This document shows, piece by piece, positions 55,028 to 62,624 of a stretch of DNA of 64,000 nucleotides; the first letter of the stretch is position 1, and each line of letters starts with the position of its first letter. Location: positions 62,001-126,000 of the forward strand of contig NZ_RZNH01000003.1 in the NCBI RefSeq assembly GCF_013141825.1, given 5' to 3'. Source of the stretch: Marinifilum caeruleilacunae. Its GTDB lineage: Bacteria > Bacteroidota > Bacteroidia > Bacteroidales > Marinifilaceae. A program made the position numbers and the translations under genes. The notes under the pieces were generated by a model. That model made no database searches and was not told where the DNA came from. It saw nothing but the letters and a program-made list of their open reading frames with translations.

Positions 55028-55819
55028 TTATTCTCTTAACTGCGTATTCAGTAACTCCTGAATTTTATTGGTCAAGTTCACAAACTCTTCGATACTTAAC
55101 TGTTCAGGTCTTTTCGACATGATTTCGTCTTCAAGCTTGTGTTCTCCCAATACCGGTTTCAAGGAATTTCGTAAAGTTTTACGGCGTTGATTGAACCCCG
55201 TCTTCACGACTCGAAAAAATAATTTTTCATCACACTCTAAATTAGAGGTTGTATTGCGCACCATTCTAATTACAGCGGATTTTACTTTTGGAGGTGGATC
55301 GAATACCTTTTCACTTACAGTGAATAGATATTCTATATCGTAAAATGCCTGCATCAGGACACTTAAAATTCCATAGGTTTTATTTCCCGGAACCGCGCTC
55401 ATACGTTCAGCAACTTCTTTCTGTATCATTCCCACAACTTCAGGAATCTGATCGCGGTGCTCCAGAATCTTAAAGAAGATTTGTGAAGAAATATTGTATG
55501 GGAAATTCCCAATTACAGCAAATGGCTCATCGAAAAGAGATGCCAAATCATATTTCAGAAAATCTTCACCAATAATTCGATCTGAAAGTTCAGGATAATT
55601 CTCCTGCAAATAAGCTACCGATTCGGTATCAATTTCCACTACATGCGTTTGGAAATTATTGTTTTGTAAAAGATATTGAGTCAGCACACCCATACCAGGG
55701 CCAATTTCAAGGACTTTGGAAACTTTATCGGCCTGCATTCCTGCCACAATTTTTTTAGCAATATTGAGGTCTTTCAAAAAGTGTTGTCCCAGATTTTTCT
55801 TTGCCCTAACGTATCCCAT
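55028..55819 (-). CDS. rsmA: 16S rRNA dimethyladenosine transferase RsmA (KsgA)
   Basis: It dimethylates A1518 and A1519 of 16S rRNA during 30S maturation. The 263-residue protein has [14 protein letters not shown]-binding [11 protein letters not shown], and the adenine-flipping motif [13 protein letters not shown] (NFPY in place of NLPY, usual in Bacteroidota), with [12 protein letters not shown] near residue 180. It is the first gene of the rsmA-mgtE pair. Confidence 0.97.
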   Translation of the reverse strand: MGYVRAKKNLGQHFLKDLNIAKKIVAGMQADKVSKVLEIGPGMGVLTQYLLQNNNFQTHVVEIDTESVAYLQENYPELSDRIIGEDFLKYDLASLFDEPFAVIGNFPYNISSQIFFKILEHRDQIPEVVGMIQKEVAERMSAVPGNKTYGILSVLMQAFYDIEYLFTVSEKVFDPPPKVKSAVIRMVRNTTSNLECDEKLFFRVVKTGFNQRRKTLRNSLKPVLGEHKLEDEIMSKRPEQLSIEEFVNLTNKIQELLNTQLRE

Positions 55820-55910
55820 ACCTATCCTTTTTATTCTCTTTTTACGTAAAATCCCAGATTAACAAAAGTTAAATTCGGAATCTTTTCAAAGGAGATTACA
55901 AACATTTACT

Positions 55911-55918
55911 TATTTTTG
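55911..55918 (+). promoter_or_regulatory. -7 promoter element of the flippase-like/GNAT operon
   Basis: TATTTTTG, exact match, about 120 bases before the proposed TTG start at 56038. The long leader contains nested stems at 55935-55981. Confidence 0.5.
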
Positions 55919-55934
55919 TAGCTTATTTTAATGC

Positions 55935-55981
55935 TCGGCAAAATTAGGACTTAATACCGAATAAGTCGGTATTCGCGCCGA
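55935..55981 (+). promoter_or_regulatory. Nested hairpins in the leader of the flippase-like gene
   Basis: Inner stem AATACCGA (55953-55960) / TCGGTATT (55966-55973) with a five-base loop; outer stem TCGGC (55935-55939) / GCCGA (55977-55981). Located between the -7 box and the start codon. No T tract; no known riboswitch recognised. Confidence 0.45.
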
Positions 55982-56037
55982 AAAATTAATCATTGTTAGT
56001 TTTTTCTGTAAAAATTCTAACATTAAAAATATTAAAA

Positions 56038-57057
56038 TTGAAGAAAAAGCTCGCAAATACTCTCAAATTTTTAATCTTCTTTTCGATAGGAGCCTTCTTA
56101 TTTTGGATCACATATCGCGATCAAAATGCATCGGAACTGCTTCACACGATTAAACACGATGTTAATTATTACTACATTTTACTTTCATTATTCTTTGGTT
56201 TGCTCAGTCATATCAGCAGAACCATCAGGTGGAACTTATTAATCGAATCGCTGGGTAAAAAACCACGTACAGTCAATACTTTTCTGGCTGTTATGGTTGG
56301 GTATTTTGCAAATCTTGCACTGCCCAGAATGGGAGAAATTTCGAGATGTGGGATTATCAGCAGGTATGAAAAAATTTCCTTTTCGCAGTTGGTTGGTACC
56401 GTAGTACTCGAACGCGTTCTGGATATCATCATGCTTTTCGTTTTCCTTTTGATCGCCTTATCTACACAATTTTCGGTTATCGCGAACTTCTTTACCAACA
56501 ATCCTGAGGTGAGCGAAAAACTATCAAATGTTTTTGCTTCGGCATATACCTTATATACTGTATTGGCAATTGTTCTTGTTGTTTGGCTGCTTCGAAAAAA
56601 ATTCAAGCACACAAGATTTTTCAAAAAAATAGATCAAACCCTAAAGAATTTCATGGATGGTTTCAGAACCATCAAAAAAATTGAAAACAAATGGCCATTT
56701 GTACTGCATACCGTTTTTATCTGGCTGATGTATTACTTAATGACCTACATTTGTTTCTTTAGCTTTGGATTTACTTCTAACCTTCCGGCATTGGCAGGTT
56801 TAACTGTTTTTGTAATGAGTGCATTTGGTATGGTAGCTCCGGTGCAGGGTGGTATTGGTGCCTGGCATTTTATGGTAATAGGAACATTGCTTGTTTACCT
56901 TCCGGGTGTTCAAAATATTGAAAGCATGTCGAGAAGTTTTGCCTTGGTAGTTCATGGTGCACAAACAGCCATGATTATTATTGTTGGGGCACTCTCTGTA
57001 ATTGCTCTTCCTTTTGCCAACAGAAAAGAATTAATCAAAAACAAAGCTCAAGCTTAA
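56038..57057 (+). CDS. Lysylphosphatidylglycerol synthase TM-region family protein (UPF0104)
   Basis: A 339-residue inner-membrane protein with about eight helices. It matches the TM half of MprF (PF03706 type): SRTIRWNLLIESLGKKP, LAVMVGYFANLALPRMGEIS with the conserved LPRxGE, GTVVLERVLDIIML, and PVQGGIGAWHFMV. In MprF this domain flips aminoacylated phospholipid; standalone members are of uncertain role. No ATG fits the N-terminus; TTG at 56038 (MKKKLANTL) is proposed, with TTG at 55993 an alternative. A GNAT-like gene begins one base after its stop, suggesting a joint task in lipid metabolism. Confidence 0.85.
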   Translation: MKKKLANTLKFLIFFSIGAFLFWITYRDQNASELLHTIKHDVNYYYILLSLFFGLLSHISRTIRWNLLIESLGKKPRTVNTFLAVMVGYFANLALPRMGEISRCGIISRYEKISFSQLVGTVVLERVLDIIMLFVFLLIALSTQFSVIANFFTNNPEVSEKLSNVFASAYTLYTVLAIVLVVWLLRKKFKHTRFFKKIDQTLKNFMDGFRTIKKIENKWPFVLHTVFIWLMYYLMTYICFFSFGFTSNLPALAGLTVFVMSAFGMVAPVQGGIGAWHFMVIGTLLVYLPGVQNIESMSRSFALVVHGAQTAMIIIVGALSVIALPFANRKELIKNKAQA

Positions 57058-57058
57058 G

Positions 57059-58237
57059 ATGGGAAGTTTTACGATCATAGAGGTAAACGATGATAAATCC
57101 AGAAAGGAATTTCTCGAATTGCCTGTTCGATTGTATCGAAATGAAAAAAACTGGGTAAGACCTCTCGATTTTGAAATCGATAACATTTTTAATCCTGAAG
57201 TAAATAAAATGTTTCAGCATGGAGAATGTGGTCGTTGGATTCTAATGAACGATTCCAATGAAACCATTGGTCGTGTTGCCGCTTTTATCGATCACAAAAC
57301 AAAAGATTTGAATGATCAGCCCACGGGTGGAATGGGTTTTTTTGAGTGTATCGAAGACAAAGAAGCTGCTTTTTTTCTTTTCGATCATTGTAAAAAATGG
57401 CTACAGGAGAGAAATATTGAGGCAATGGATGGCCCAGTCAATTTTGGCGAAAGACACCAATGGTGGGGATTACATGTAGAAGGAGATCATCGTCCGGTGT
57501 ATAACATGCCATATCACAAAGCTTATTACAAAAGTTATTTTGAAGAGTATGGATTCCAGGTTTACTTCAAACAGTTTACCTACAAAACCATATTTTCTCC
57601 TGATAGCGTAAGCGATATCATCAAATGGAAGGCTGATCGATTAACAAAAAATCCGGATTATAAAGTAAAGCACTTTTCAAAATCAAAAACAAATGGGTTT
57701 ATTAAGGATTTTGTACATATCTACAACGAAGCATGGGTAAAAGAAATACCCGGAATCGAAGGCATTAGCGAGTATCAAACCCAAAACTTGTTCGCCGAAC
57801 TTAAGCCAATTATTCACGAAAAACTAATGTGGTTCGCCTACCATAAAGATCAACCCATTGGTTTCTTTATCATGATTCAGGATTTAAATGAATACCTGAT
57901 GCATATCAATGGTAAAATTAATTTGTACGGCAAACTTAGGTTTCTGTACTATAAATATTTCCAAAAAAATAAAAATGCCATTGGATTAATATTTGGTGTT
58001 GTGCCAGAATTCCAAAAGCGTGGAATCGAAGCTGCCATGATTTATGAGTTTTCAAAATCTGGTTGGGATAAAAGTTTCCCATTCAAAACACTTGAAATGA
58101 ATTGGATTGGCGATTTCAACCCTAGAATGAGTCATTTAATGAAACACATCGGTGCCGAAGTGTACAAAACACACCATACCTATCGAAAACTATTCGATGA
58201 AAAGAAAAAATTTAAACGATCGGAAATCATAAAATAA
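57059..58237 (+). CDS. GNAT-fold acyltransferase-like protein, possible ceramide-synthase relative
   Basis: A 392-residue protein. It resembles a duplicated or extended GNAT fold: N-terminal GRVAAFIDHKTKD, the MDGPVNFGERHQWWGLHVEG and NMPYHKAYYKSYFEEYGF region (about 121-165), then AFAYHKDQPIG-like FAYHKDQPIGFFIM and the acetyl-CoA-site-like VPEFQKRGIEAAMIYEF with FKTLEMNWIGDFNP. The GPxNF and PYY..Y...GF features recall a family that includes the GNAT-type ceramide synthase of Caulobacter sphingolipid synthesis; I recall this from family patterns and cannot verify it. The gene is one base from the flippase-like gene. Function should be treated as unassigned. Confidence 0.6.
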   Translation: MGSFTIIEVNDDKSRKEFLELPVRLYRNEKNWVRPLDFEIDNIFNPEVNKMFQHGECGRWILMNDSNETIGRVAAFIDHKTKDLNDQPTGGMGFFECIEDKEAAFFLFDHCKKWLQERNIEAMDGPVNFGERHQWWGLHVEGDHRPVYNMPYHKAYYKSYFEEYGFQVYFKQFTYKTIFSPDSVSDIIKWKADRLTKNPDYKVKHFSKSKTNGFIKDFVHIYNEAWVKEIPGIEGISEYQTQNLFAELKPIIHEKLMWFAYHKDQPIGFFIMIQDLNEYLMHINGKINLYGKLRFLYYKYFQKNKNAIGLIFGVVPEFQKRGIEAAMIYEFSKSGWDKSFPFKTLEMNWIGDFNPRMSHLMKHIGAEVYKTHHTYRKLFDEKKKFKRSEIIK

Positions 58238-58241
58238 AAAG

Positions 58242-58269
58242 AAAGGCTGCAAAAATTTGCAGCCTTTTT
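58242..58269. terminator. Bidirectional terminator between the GNAT-like gene and recQ
   Basis: AAAGGCTGCAAA / TTTGCAGCCTTT stem followed by TTTTT on the plus strand; on the minus strand it is followed by CTTTTTATTTTAT, so it serves both converging genes. Confidence 0.9.
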
Positions 58270-58290
58270 CTGTAATATATTCATGTGTTT

Positions 58291-60468
58291 TTACAAACCA
58301 TTTTCCGAATGAAACAGGATTCGCATCAAACGAATATCTTCTTCCGAATAATCTTCCTCTCCCAATTCATCCAAAGCATCATCAATATTATCCGAATCAG
58401 CTTCGTAGAAATAATCAAGGATCTCCTCTTGCTTATCTTCATCAATTACCTCATCAACGTAGTAATCAAGATTTAACTTGGTTCCCGAATAAACGATCGC
58501 CTCCATTTCTTTCAGCAGATCTTCATATTCCATCCCCTTGGCTTCGGCAATATCTTCCAGGTCCAGTTTTCTATCTATACTTTGAATAATATAAACCTTA
58601 AACTTCGATTTGTCAGCAACCGATCGCACCACCAAATCCTGAGGTCTTTCGATATCATTTTCCTCAACGTGCTTCCCGATTAAAGCAATAAAATCCTTTC
58701 CAAATCGCTTGGCTTTTCCTCCACCAACACCTTGTATATGTGCCAATTCTTCAATTGTGGTTGGATAATGAATGGCCATTTCTTCCAGGGAAGGATCCTG
58801 GAACACCACATAAGGAGGCACATCTTTTTGCTTGGCTACCTTCTTTCTTAAATCCTTAAGCATCGATAATAAGGCCTCATCCACTGCTGCAGTACCACCA
58901 CTCTTCGGAGCTTCGGCATCTACTCCTTCAAAGTCATGATCATCGGTTAACATGAATGGATATGGACTTTCCAAAAATTTGTGGCCTTCTGGTCGAATTT
59001 TAATTACACCATACTGCTCAATATCTTTCTCGATAAATGAATTGATAAGTGCACGACGGAAAACCATATTCCAGAAATGTTGATCTTTCTCATCGCCACT
59101 TCCATATTGTTCCAGCAGATCGTGTTTGTATGATTTGATAGCTGAATTTTGCGATCCGATTAAAATATTCACAAGGTGATCCACCTTAAATCTTTCCTTT
59201 ACTTCTTTCACCAGATTTAAAGCTTTCACAACATATTCTTCTCCCTGGAACTCCTTTTTCGGATGCAGACAGTTGTCACAACTTCCGCAATTTTCTTGTG
59301 TATGTTTCTCTCCAAAGTAATGCAATAAAACAGTTCTTCTACAAACTGCCGATTCGGCATAGGAAACGGTTTCCATCAAGAGTTGCTTCCCAATTTCCTG
59401 TTCAGCAACTGGTTTCCCCTGCATAAACTTCTCCAGCTTCTGAATATCTTTATAACTATAGAAAGTAAGGCATCGCCCTTCGCCGCCATCGCGACCTGCT
59501 CTACCCGTTTCCTGATAATATCCTTCCAAACTTTTCGGAATATCGTAATGAATCACAAATCGCACATCTGGTTTGTCAATCCCCATTCCAAAAGCAATAG
59601 TAGCCACCACAACATCTACATCTTCCATCAGGAATTTATCCTGATTTCCCGAACGGGTTGATGAATCCATACCAGCATGATATGGTACAGCCTTGATTCC
59701 ATTCACCTGTAGGGTTTCAGCAAGCTCTTCTACTTTCTTTCTACTCAAACAGTAGATAATTCCCGACTTGCCAGTATTTCCCTTTATGAATTTTATGATT
59801 TCTTTGGTTGCATTTACTTTTGGAAGTACCTCATAATACAAGTTTGGTCGGTTAAACGACGATTTAAAAACCGTTGCATCCAACATACCAAGATTCTTTT
59901 GAATATCATGCTGTACTTTGGGTGTTGCAGTTGCTGTAAGAGCAATAATAGGTGCATTTCCTATTTCCTGCACTATTGGCCTGATTTTTCTGTACTCTGG
60001 TCGGAAATCGTGCCCCCACTCAGAAATACAATGAGCCTCATCAACAGCATAAAAAGAAATCTTTACCTGCTTTAAGAATTCAATATTACTCTCCTTGGTT
60101 AAAGATTCTGGAGCGACATACAGTAATTTTGTACGCCCTTCTATTACATCTTCTTTCACCTTCAAGGTTGCCGATTTAGACAAAGATGAGTTCAAGAAGT
60201 GAGCAATTCCATCATCTTCCCCGAAGTTTCTCATTGCATCAACCTGATTTTTCATCAGCGCAATAAGCGGAGATATAACGATTGCAGTACCTTCTAACAT
60301 TAATGAAGGTAACTGGTAACAAAGTGACTTTCCTCCCCCTGTCGGCATCAACACAAATGTGTCGTTCCCATCTAGTATATTTTGAATTACAGGCTCCTGA
60401 TTCCCCTTGAAATGCTCGAATCCAAAATACTTCTTTAAATTAGATGATAATTCAAAGTTTTTTCCCAT
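58291..60468 (-). CDS. recQ: ATP-dependent DNA helicase RecQ
   Basis: A 3'-5' helicase for recombination and fork repair. The 725-residue protein has Walker A MPTGGGKSLCYQLP at about 39-52, DEAH in YAVDEAHCISEWGHDFRP, IIYCLSRKKVEEL, QETGRAGRDG, the RQC zinc site CRRTVLLHYFGE and CGSCDNC, and an HRDC domain (about 530-600). E. coli RecQ is 609 residues; the extra ~115 include a helical DLEDIAEAKGMEYEDLL segment resembling the HTH_40-type extension of Bacteroidota RecQ, and an acidic tail. It converges on the GNAT-like gene at a shared terminator. Confidence 0.96.
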   Translation of the reverse strand: MGKNFELSSNLKKYFGFEHFKGNQEPVIQNILDGNDTFVLMPTGGGKSLCYQLPSLMLEGTAIVISPLIALMKNQVDAMRNFGEDDGIAHFLNSSLSKSATLKVKEDVIEGRTKLLYVAPESLTKESNIEFLKQVKISFYAVDEAHCISEWGHDFRPEYRKIRPIVQEIGNAPIIALTATATPKVQHDIQKNLGMLDATVFKSSFNRPNLYYEVLPKVNATKEIIKFIKGNTGKSGIIYCLSRKKVEELAETLQVNGIKAVPYHAGMDSSTRSGNQDKFLMEDVDVVVATIAFGMGIDKPDVRFVIHYDIPKSLEGYYQETGRAGRDGGEGRCLTFYSYKDIQKLEKFMQGKPVAEQEIGKQLLMETVSYAESAVCRRTVLLHYFGEKHTQENCGSCDNCLHPKKEFQGEEYVVKALNLVKEVKERFKVDHLVNILIGSQNSAIKSYKHDLLEQYGSGDEKDQHFWNMVFRRALINSFIEKDIEQYGVIKIRPEGHKFLESPYPFMLTDDHDFEGVDAEAPKSGGTAAVDEALLSMLKDLRKKVAKQKDVPPYVVFQDPSLEEMAIHYPTTIEELAHIQGVGGGKAKRFGKDFIALIGKHVEENDIERPQDLVVRSVADKSKFKVYIIQSIDRKLDLEDIAEAKGMEYEDLLKEMEAIVYSGTKLNLDYYVDEVIDEDKQEEILDYFYEADSDNIDDALDELGEEDYSEEDIRLMRILFHSENGL

Positions 60469-60592
60469 GCTTTATTAGATATGCTTACAATTTTGCTATG
60501 CGGCCCGCTAAATTAATATTTTATTAACGACCGTAATTTTTTTTACCAATGATTTTTACATCATCAGCAATCCCCGAATTACAAAAATTAGA

Positions 60593-60600
60593 TACTTTTG
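60593..60600 (+). promoter_or_regulatory. -7 promoter element of kdsD
   Basis: TACTTTTG, exact match, 86 bases upstream of the kdsD ATG at 60687 in the 218-base gap after the divergent recQ start. No -33 found. Confidence 0.5.
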
Positions 60601-60686
60601 TATTTTAAATTTAGATAAACACTTGTACAATTCAAAACGATTTTAGCTTTTAACAGATTTTAACTGGAAAGTATAAATCGAAATAA

Positions 60687-61697
60687 ATGAGTTTAGTTAG
60701 CTTTGTACAAACAAAAAATCAAGCTACTGTGAAGTCAACAGAGGATATTAAAAATATTGCAATAAAAACGATAGAAGAGGAAGCAAATTCCATTTATCAA
60801 TTAAAAAATTACATTGACGAAGATTTTGTAAAAACCGTTGAGTTAATACTGGAAAGTAATGGAAGAGTTGTAATTACGGGCATTGGAAAAAGCGCTAACA
60901 TTGCGAATAAAATTGTAGCAACCCTTAATTCAACTGGCACTCCGGCTCTATTCATGCATGCTGCAGATGCAATTCATGGAGATTTAGGGATGATTCGTCC
61001 AAACGACACAGTAATCTGTATTTCAAAAAGTGGAAATACTCCAGAAATCAAAGTTTTGGTGCCACTTATCAAAAATATGGGCAATAAACTGGTTGCAATG
61101 GTTTCCGGACTGGATTCGTTCCTTGCTCTCAATTCGGATTATGTATTAAAAGCAAAAGTTGAAAAAGAGGCTTGTCCAAATAACTTAGCACCTACTAATT
61201 CAACTACAGCCCAATTGGTTATGGGCGACGCCCTGGCTGTGTCACTTTTAGAATGTCGTCAGTTCACCGATAGAGATTTTGCTAAATACCATCCAGGAGG
61301 TGCATTGGGTAAAAAATTATACTTACGTGTAAGCGATTTGGTATCCAGCGAAAATCCTCCAAAAGTGGCTTTAGATGAAAAAATAAGACCAATCATTCTT
61401 GAAATTTCTTCGAAAAGAATGGGCTCAACGGCTGTTGTTAACGAAAATGATGAGCTATTAGGGATTATTACCGATGGTGACTTGCGAAGAATGTTGGAAA
61501 AAAACGAAGATGTAAGCCACCTTACGGCTAAAGATATTATGACAACAACTCCAAAAACAACCAGTTCGGATGTATTGGCCATAAATGCATTCCAAACCAT
61601 GGAAAAACACAACATTACAGGATTAGCAGTTGTTGACGAAGGAAAATATATCGGCATGGTTCATCTGCACGATATTTTGAAAGAAGGAATTGTTTAA
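60687..61697 (+). CDS. kdsD: Arabinose-5-phosphate isomerase (KdsD/KpsF)
   Basis: It makes D-arabinose 5-phosphate from ribulose 5-phosphate, the first committed step to Kdo of LPS. The 336-residue protein has a SIS domain with VVITGIGKSANIANKIVATL, FMHAADAIHGDLGMI, CISKSGNTPEI, and NSTTAQLVMGDALAVSLL, then two CBS domains (about 205-330; GIITDGDLRRML, MVHLHDIL). E. coli KdsD has the same architecture and 328 residues. It is 27 bases upstream of tatC. Confidence 0.95.
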   Translation: MSLVSFVQTKNQATVKSTEDIKNIAIKTIEEEANSIYQLKNYIDEDFVKTVELILESNGRVVITGIGKSANIANKIVATLNSTGTPALFMHAADAIHGDLGMIRPNDTVICISKSGNTPEIKVLVPLIKNMGNKLVAMVSGLDSFLALNSDYVLKAKVEKEACPNNLAPTNSTTAQLVMGDALAVSLLECRQFTDRDFAKYHPGGALGKKLYLRVSDLVSSENPPKVALDEKIRPIILEISSKRMGSTAVVNENDELLGIITDGDLRRMLEKNEDVSHLTAKDIMTTTPKTTSSDVLAINAFQTMEKHNITGLAVVDEGKYIGMVHLHDILKEGIV

Positions 61698-61724
61698 TAT
61701 CTTAGCTTCACAAAATAATTAACT

Positions 61725-62555
61725 ATGTCAGAAAAAGAACAACAGTCGGAAGAAAATCAAATGAGCTTTCTGGAGCATCTTGAAGTGTTAAGATGGCACC
61801 TGATGCGCTCTGTAATTGCGGTACTTGTTTTTGCCGTTGCGGCTTTTGTATTTTACGATTTCATTTTTGATTATTTGATTTTAGCTCCTAAAAATCCAGA
61901 TTTTTTCACCAATAAAATGTTCGCAAAACTTGGTGATTTTACTGGAGTTGAAGCTTTAAAAATTAATACTGCACCATTCCAGGTCATCAATATCAATATG
62001 GCAGGACAGTTTGCCACACACATTAGTGTATCGCTGGTGGCCGGGATTATTGCAGGATTTCCATATATTTTTTACGAGTTCTGGTGCTTTATTAAACCAG
62101 CACTATACTCAAACGAAAAGAAACACGCACGCGGATCAATTTTTTACACCAGCTTTTTGTTCGCCTTAGGTGTTCTTTTCGGTTACTATGTTATTACCCC
62201 ACTATCGGTTCACTTCTTAGGATCATACAGCGTAAGTGATCAGGTGATGAACCAAATTAATCTAAAATCCTACATCTCATCGGTAACTTCAATTGTGTTG
62301 GCAAGTGGAGTTATTTTCGAGCTACCAGTTCTAATTTTCTTTTTAAGTAAAATTGGTTTGGTAACTCCTGATTTTTTGAAAAAGTACAGAAAGCATTCTG
62401 TGGTATTAATTCTGATTTTATCAGCAATTATTACTCCTCCTGATATTTTTAGTCAGGTTTTGGTTTGTATGCCTTTAATGTTGCTTTACGAAATCGGTAT
62501 TAAAATCTCGAAGCGAATTCAGAAGAAACAAGAAGCTGAATTGGCTCAAGAGTAA
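61725..62555 (+). CDS. tatC: Sec-independent protein translocase TatC
   Basis: The twin-arginine receptor subunit. The 276-residue protein has the cytoplasmic N-terminus MSFLEHLEVLRWHLMRS, six helices, the invariant Glu in PYIFYEFWCFIKPALYSNEK, ELPVLIFFLSKIGLV, and SAIITPPDIFSQ. The periplasmic insert around 60-95 is longer than in E. coli, as usual in Bacteroidota. TatA is not adjacent. Probably cotranscribed with kdsD. Confidence 0.97.
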   Translation: MSEKEQQSEENQMSFLEHLEVLRWHLMRSVIAVLVFAVAAFVFYDFIFDYLILAPKNPDFFTNKMFAKLGDFTGVEALKINTAPFQVININMAGQFATHISVSLVAGIIAGFPYIFYEFWCFIKPALYSNEKKHARGSIFYTSFLFALGVLFGYYVITPLSVHFLGSYSVSDQVMNQINLKSYISSVTSIVLASGVIFELPVLIFFLSKIGLVTPDFLKKYRKHSVVLILILSAIITPPDIFSQVLVCMPLMLLYEIGIKISKRIQKKQEAELAQE

Positions 62556-62591
62556 TACAAACAACAAATAATTGTATTAAACATTATTTAA

Positions 62592-62613
62592 GTCTGAGTG
62601 TTATTACTCAGAC
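62592..62613 (+). terminator. Hairpin between tatC and the DUF5686 gene
   Basis: GTCTGAGT / ACTCAGAC perfect 8-bp stem with a six-base loop, 36 bases past the tatC stop, followed by ATTATTTATTT and the next ATG at 62625. It may terminate tatC transcription weakly or act in the next gene's leader. Confidence 0.5.
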
Positions 62614-62624
62614 ATTATTTATTT

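Noticed and set aside
55993-56037. An N-terminal extension of the flippase-like protein from a TTG at 55993.
   Set aside because: The extra 15 residues are low complexity and A+T-driven; the TTG at 56038 gives the usual MKKK-type N-terminus. Not fully excluded.
56038-58237. The membrane/GNAT pair as a true split MprF making lysyl-phosphatidylglycerol.
   Set aside because: The GNAT protein does not show the LPG_synthase_C pattern I would expect, so lysyl transfer cannot be claimed; kept only as an analogy.
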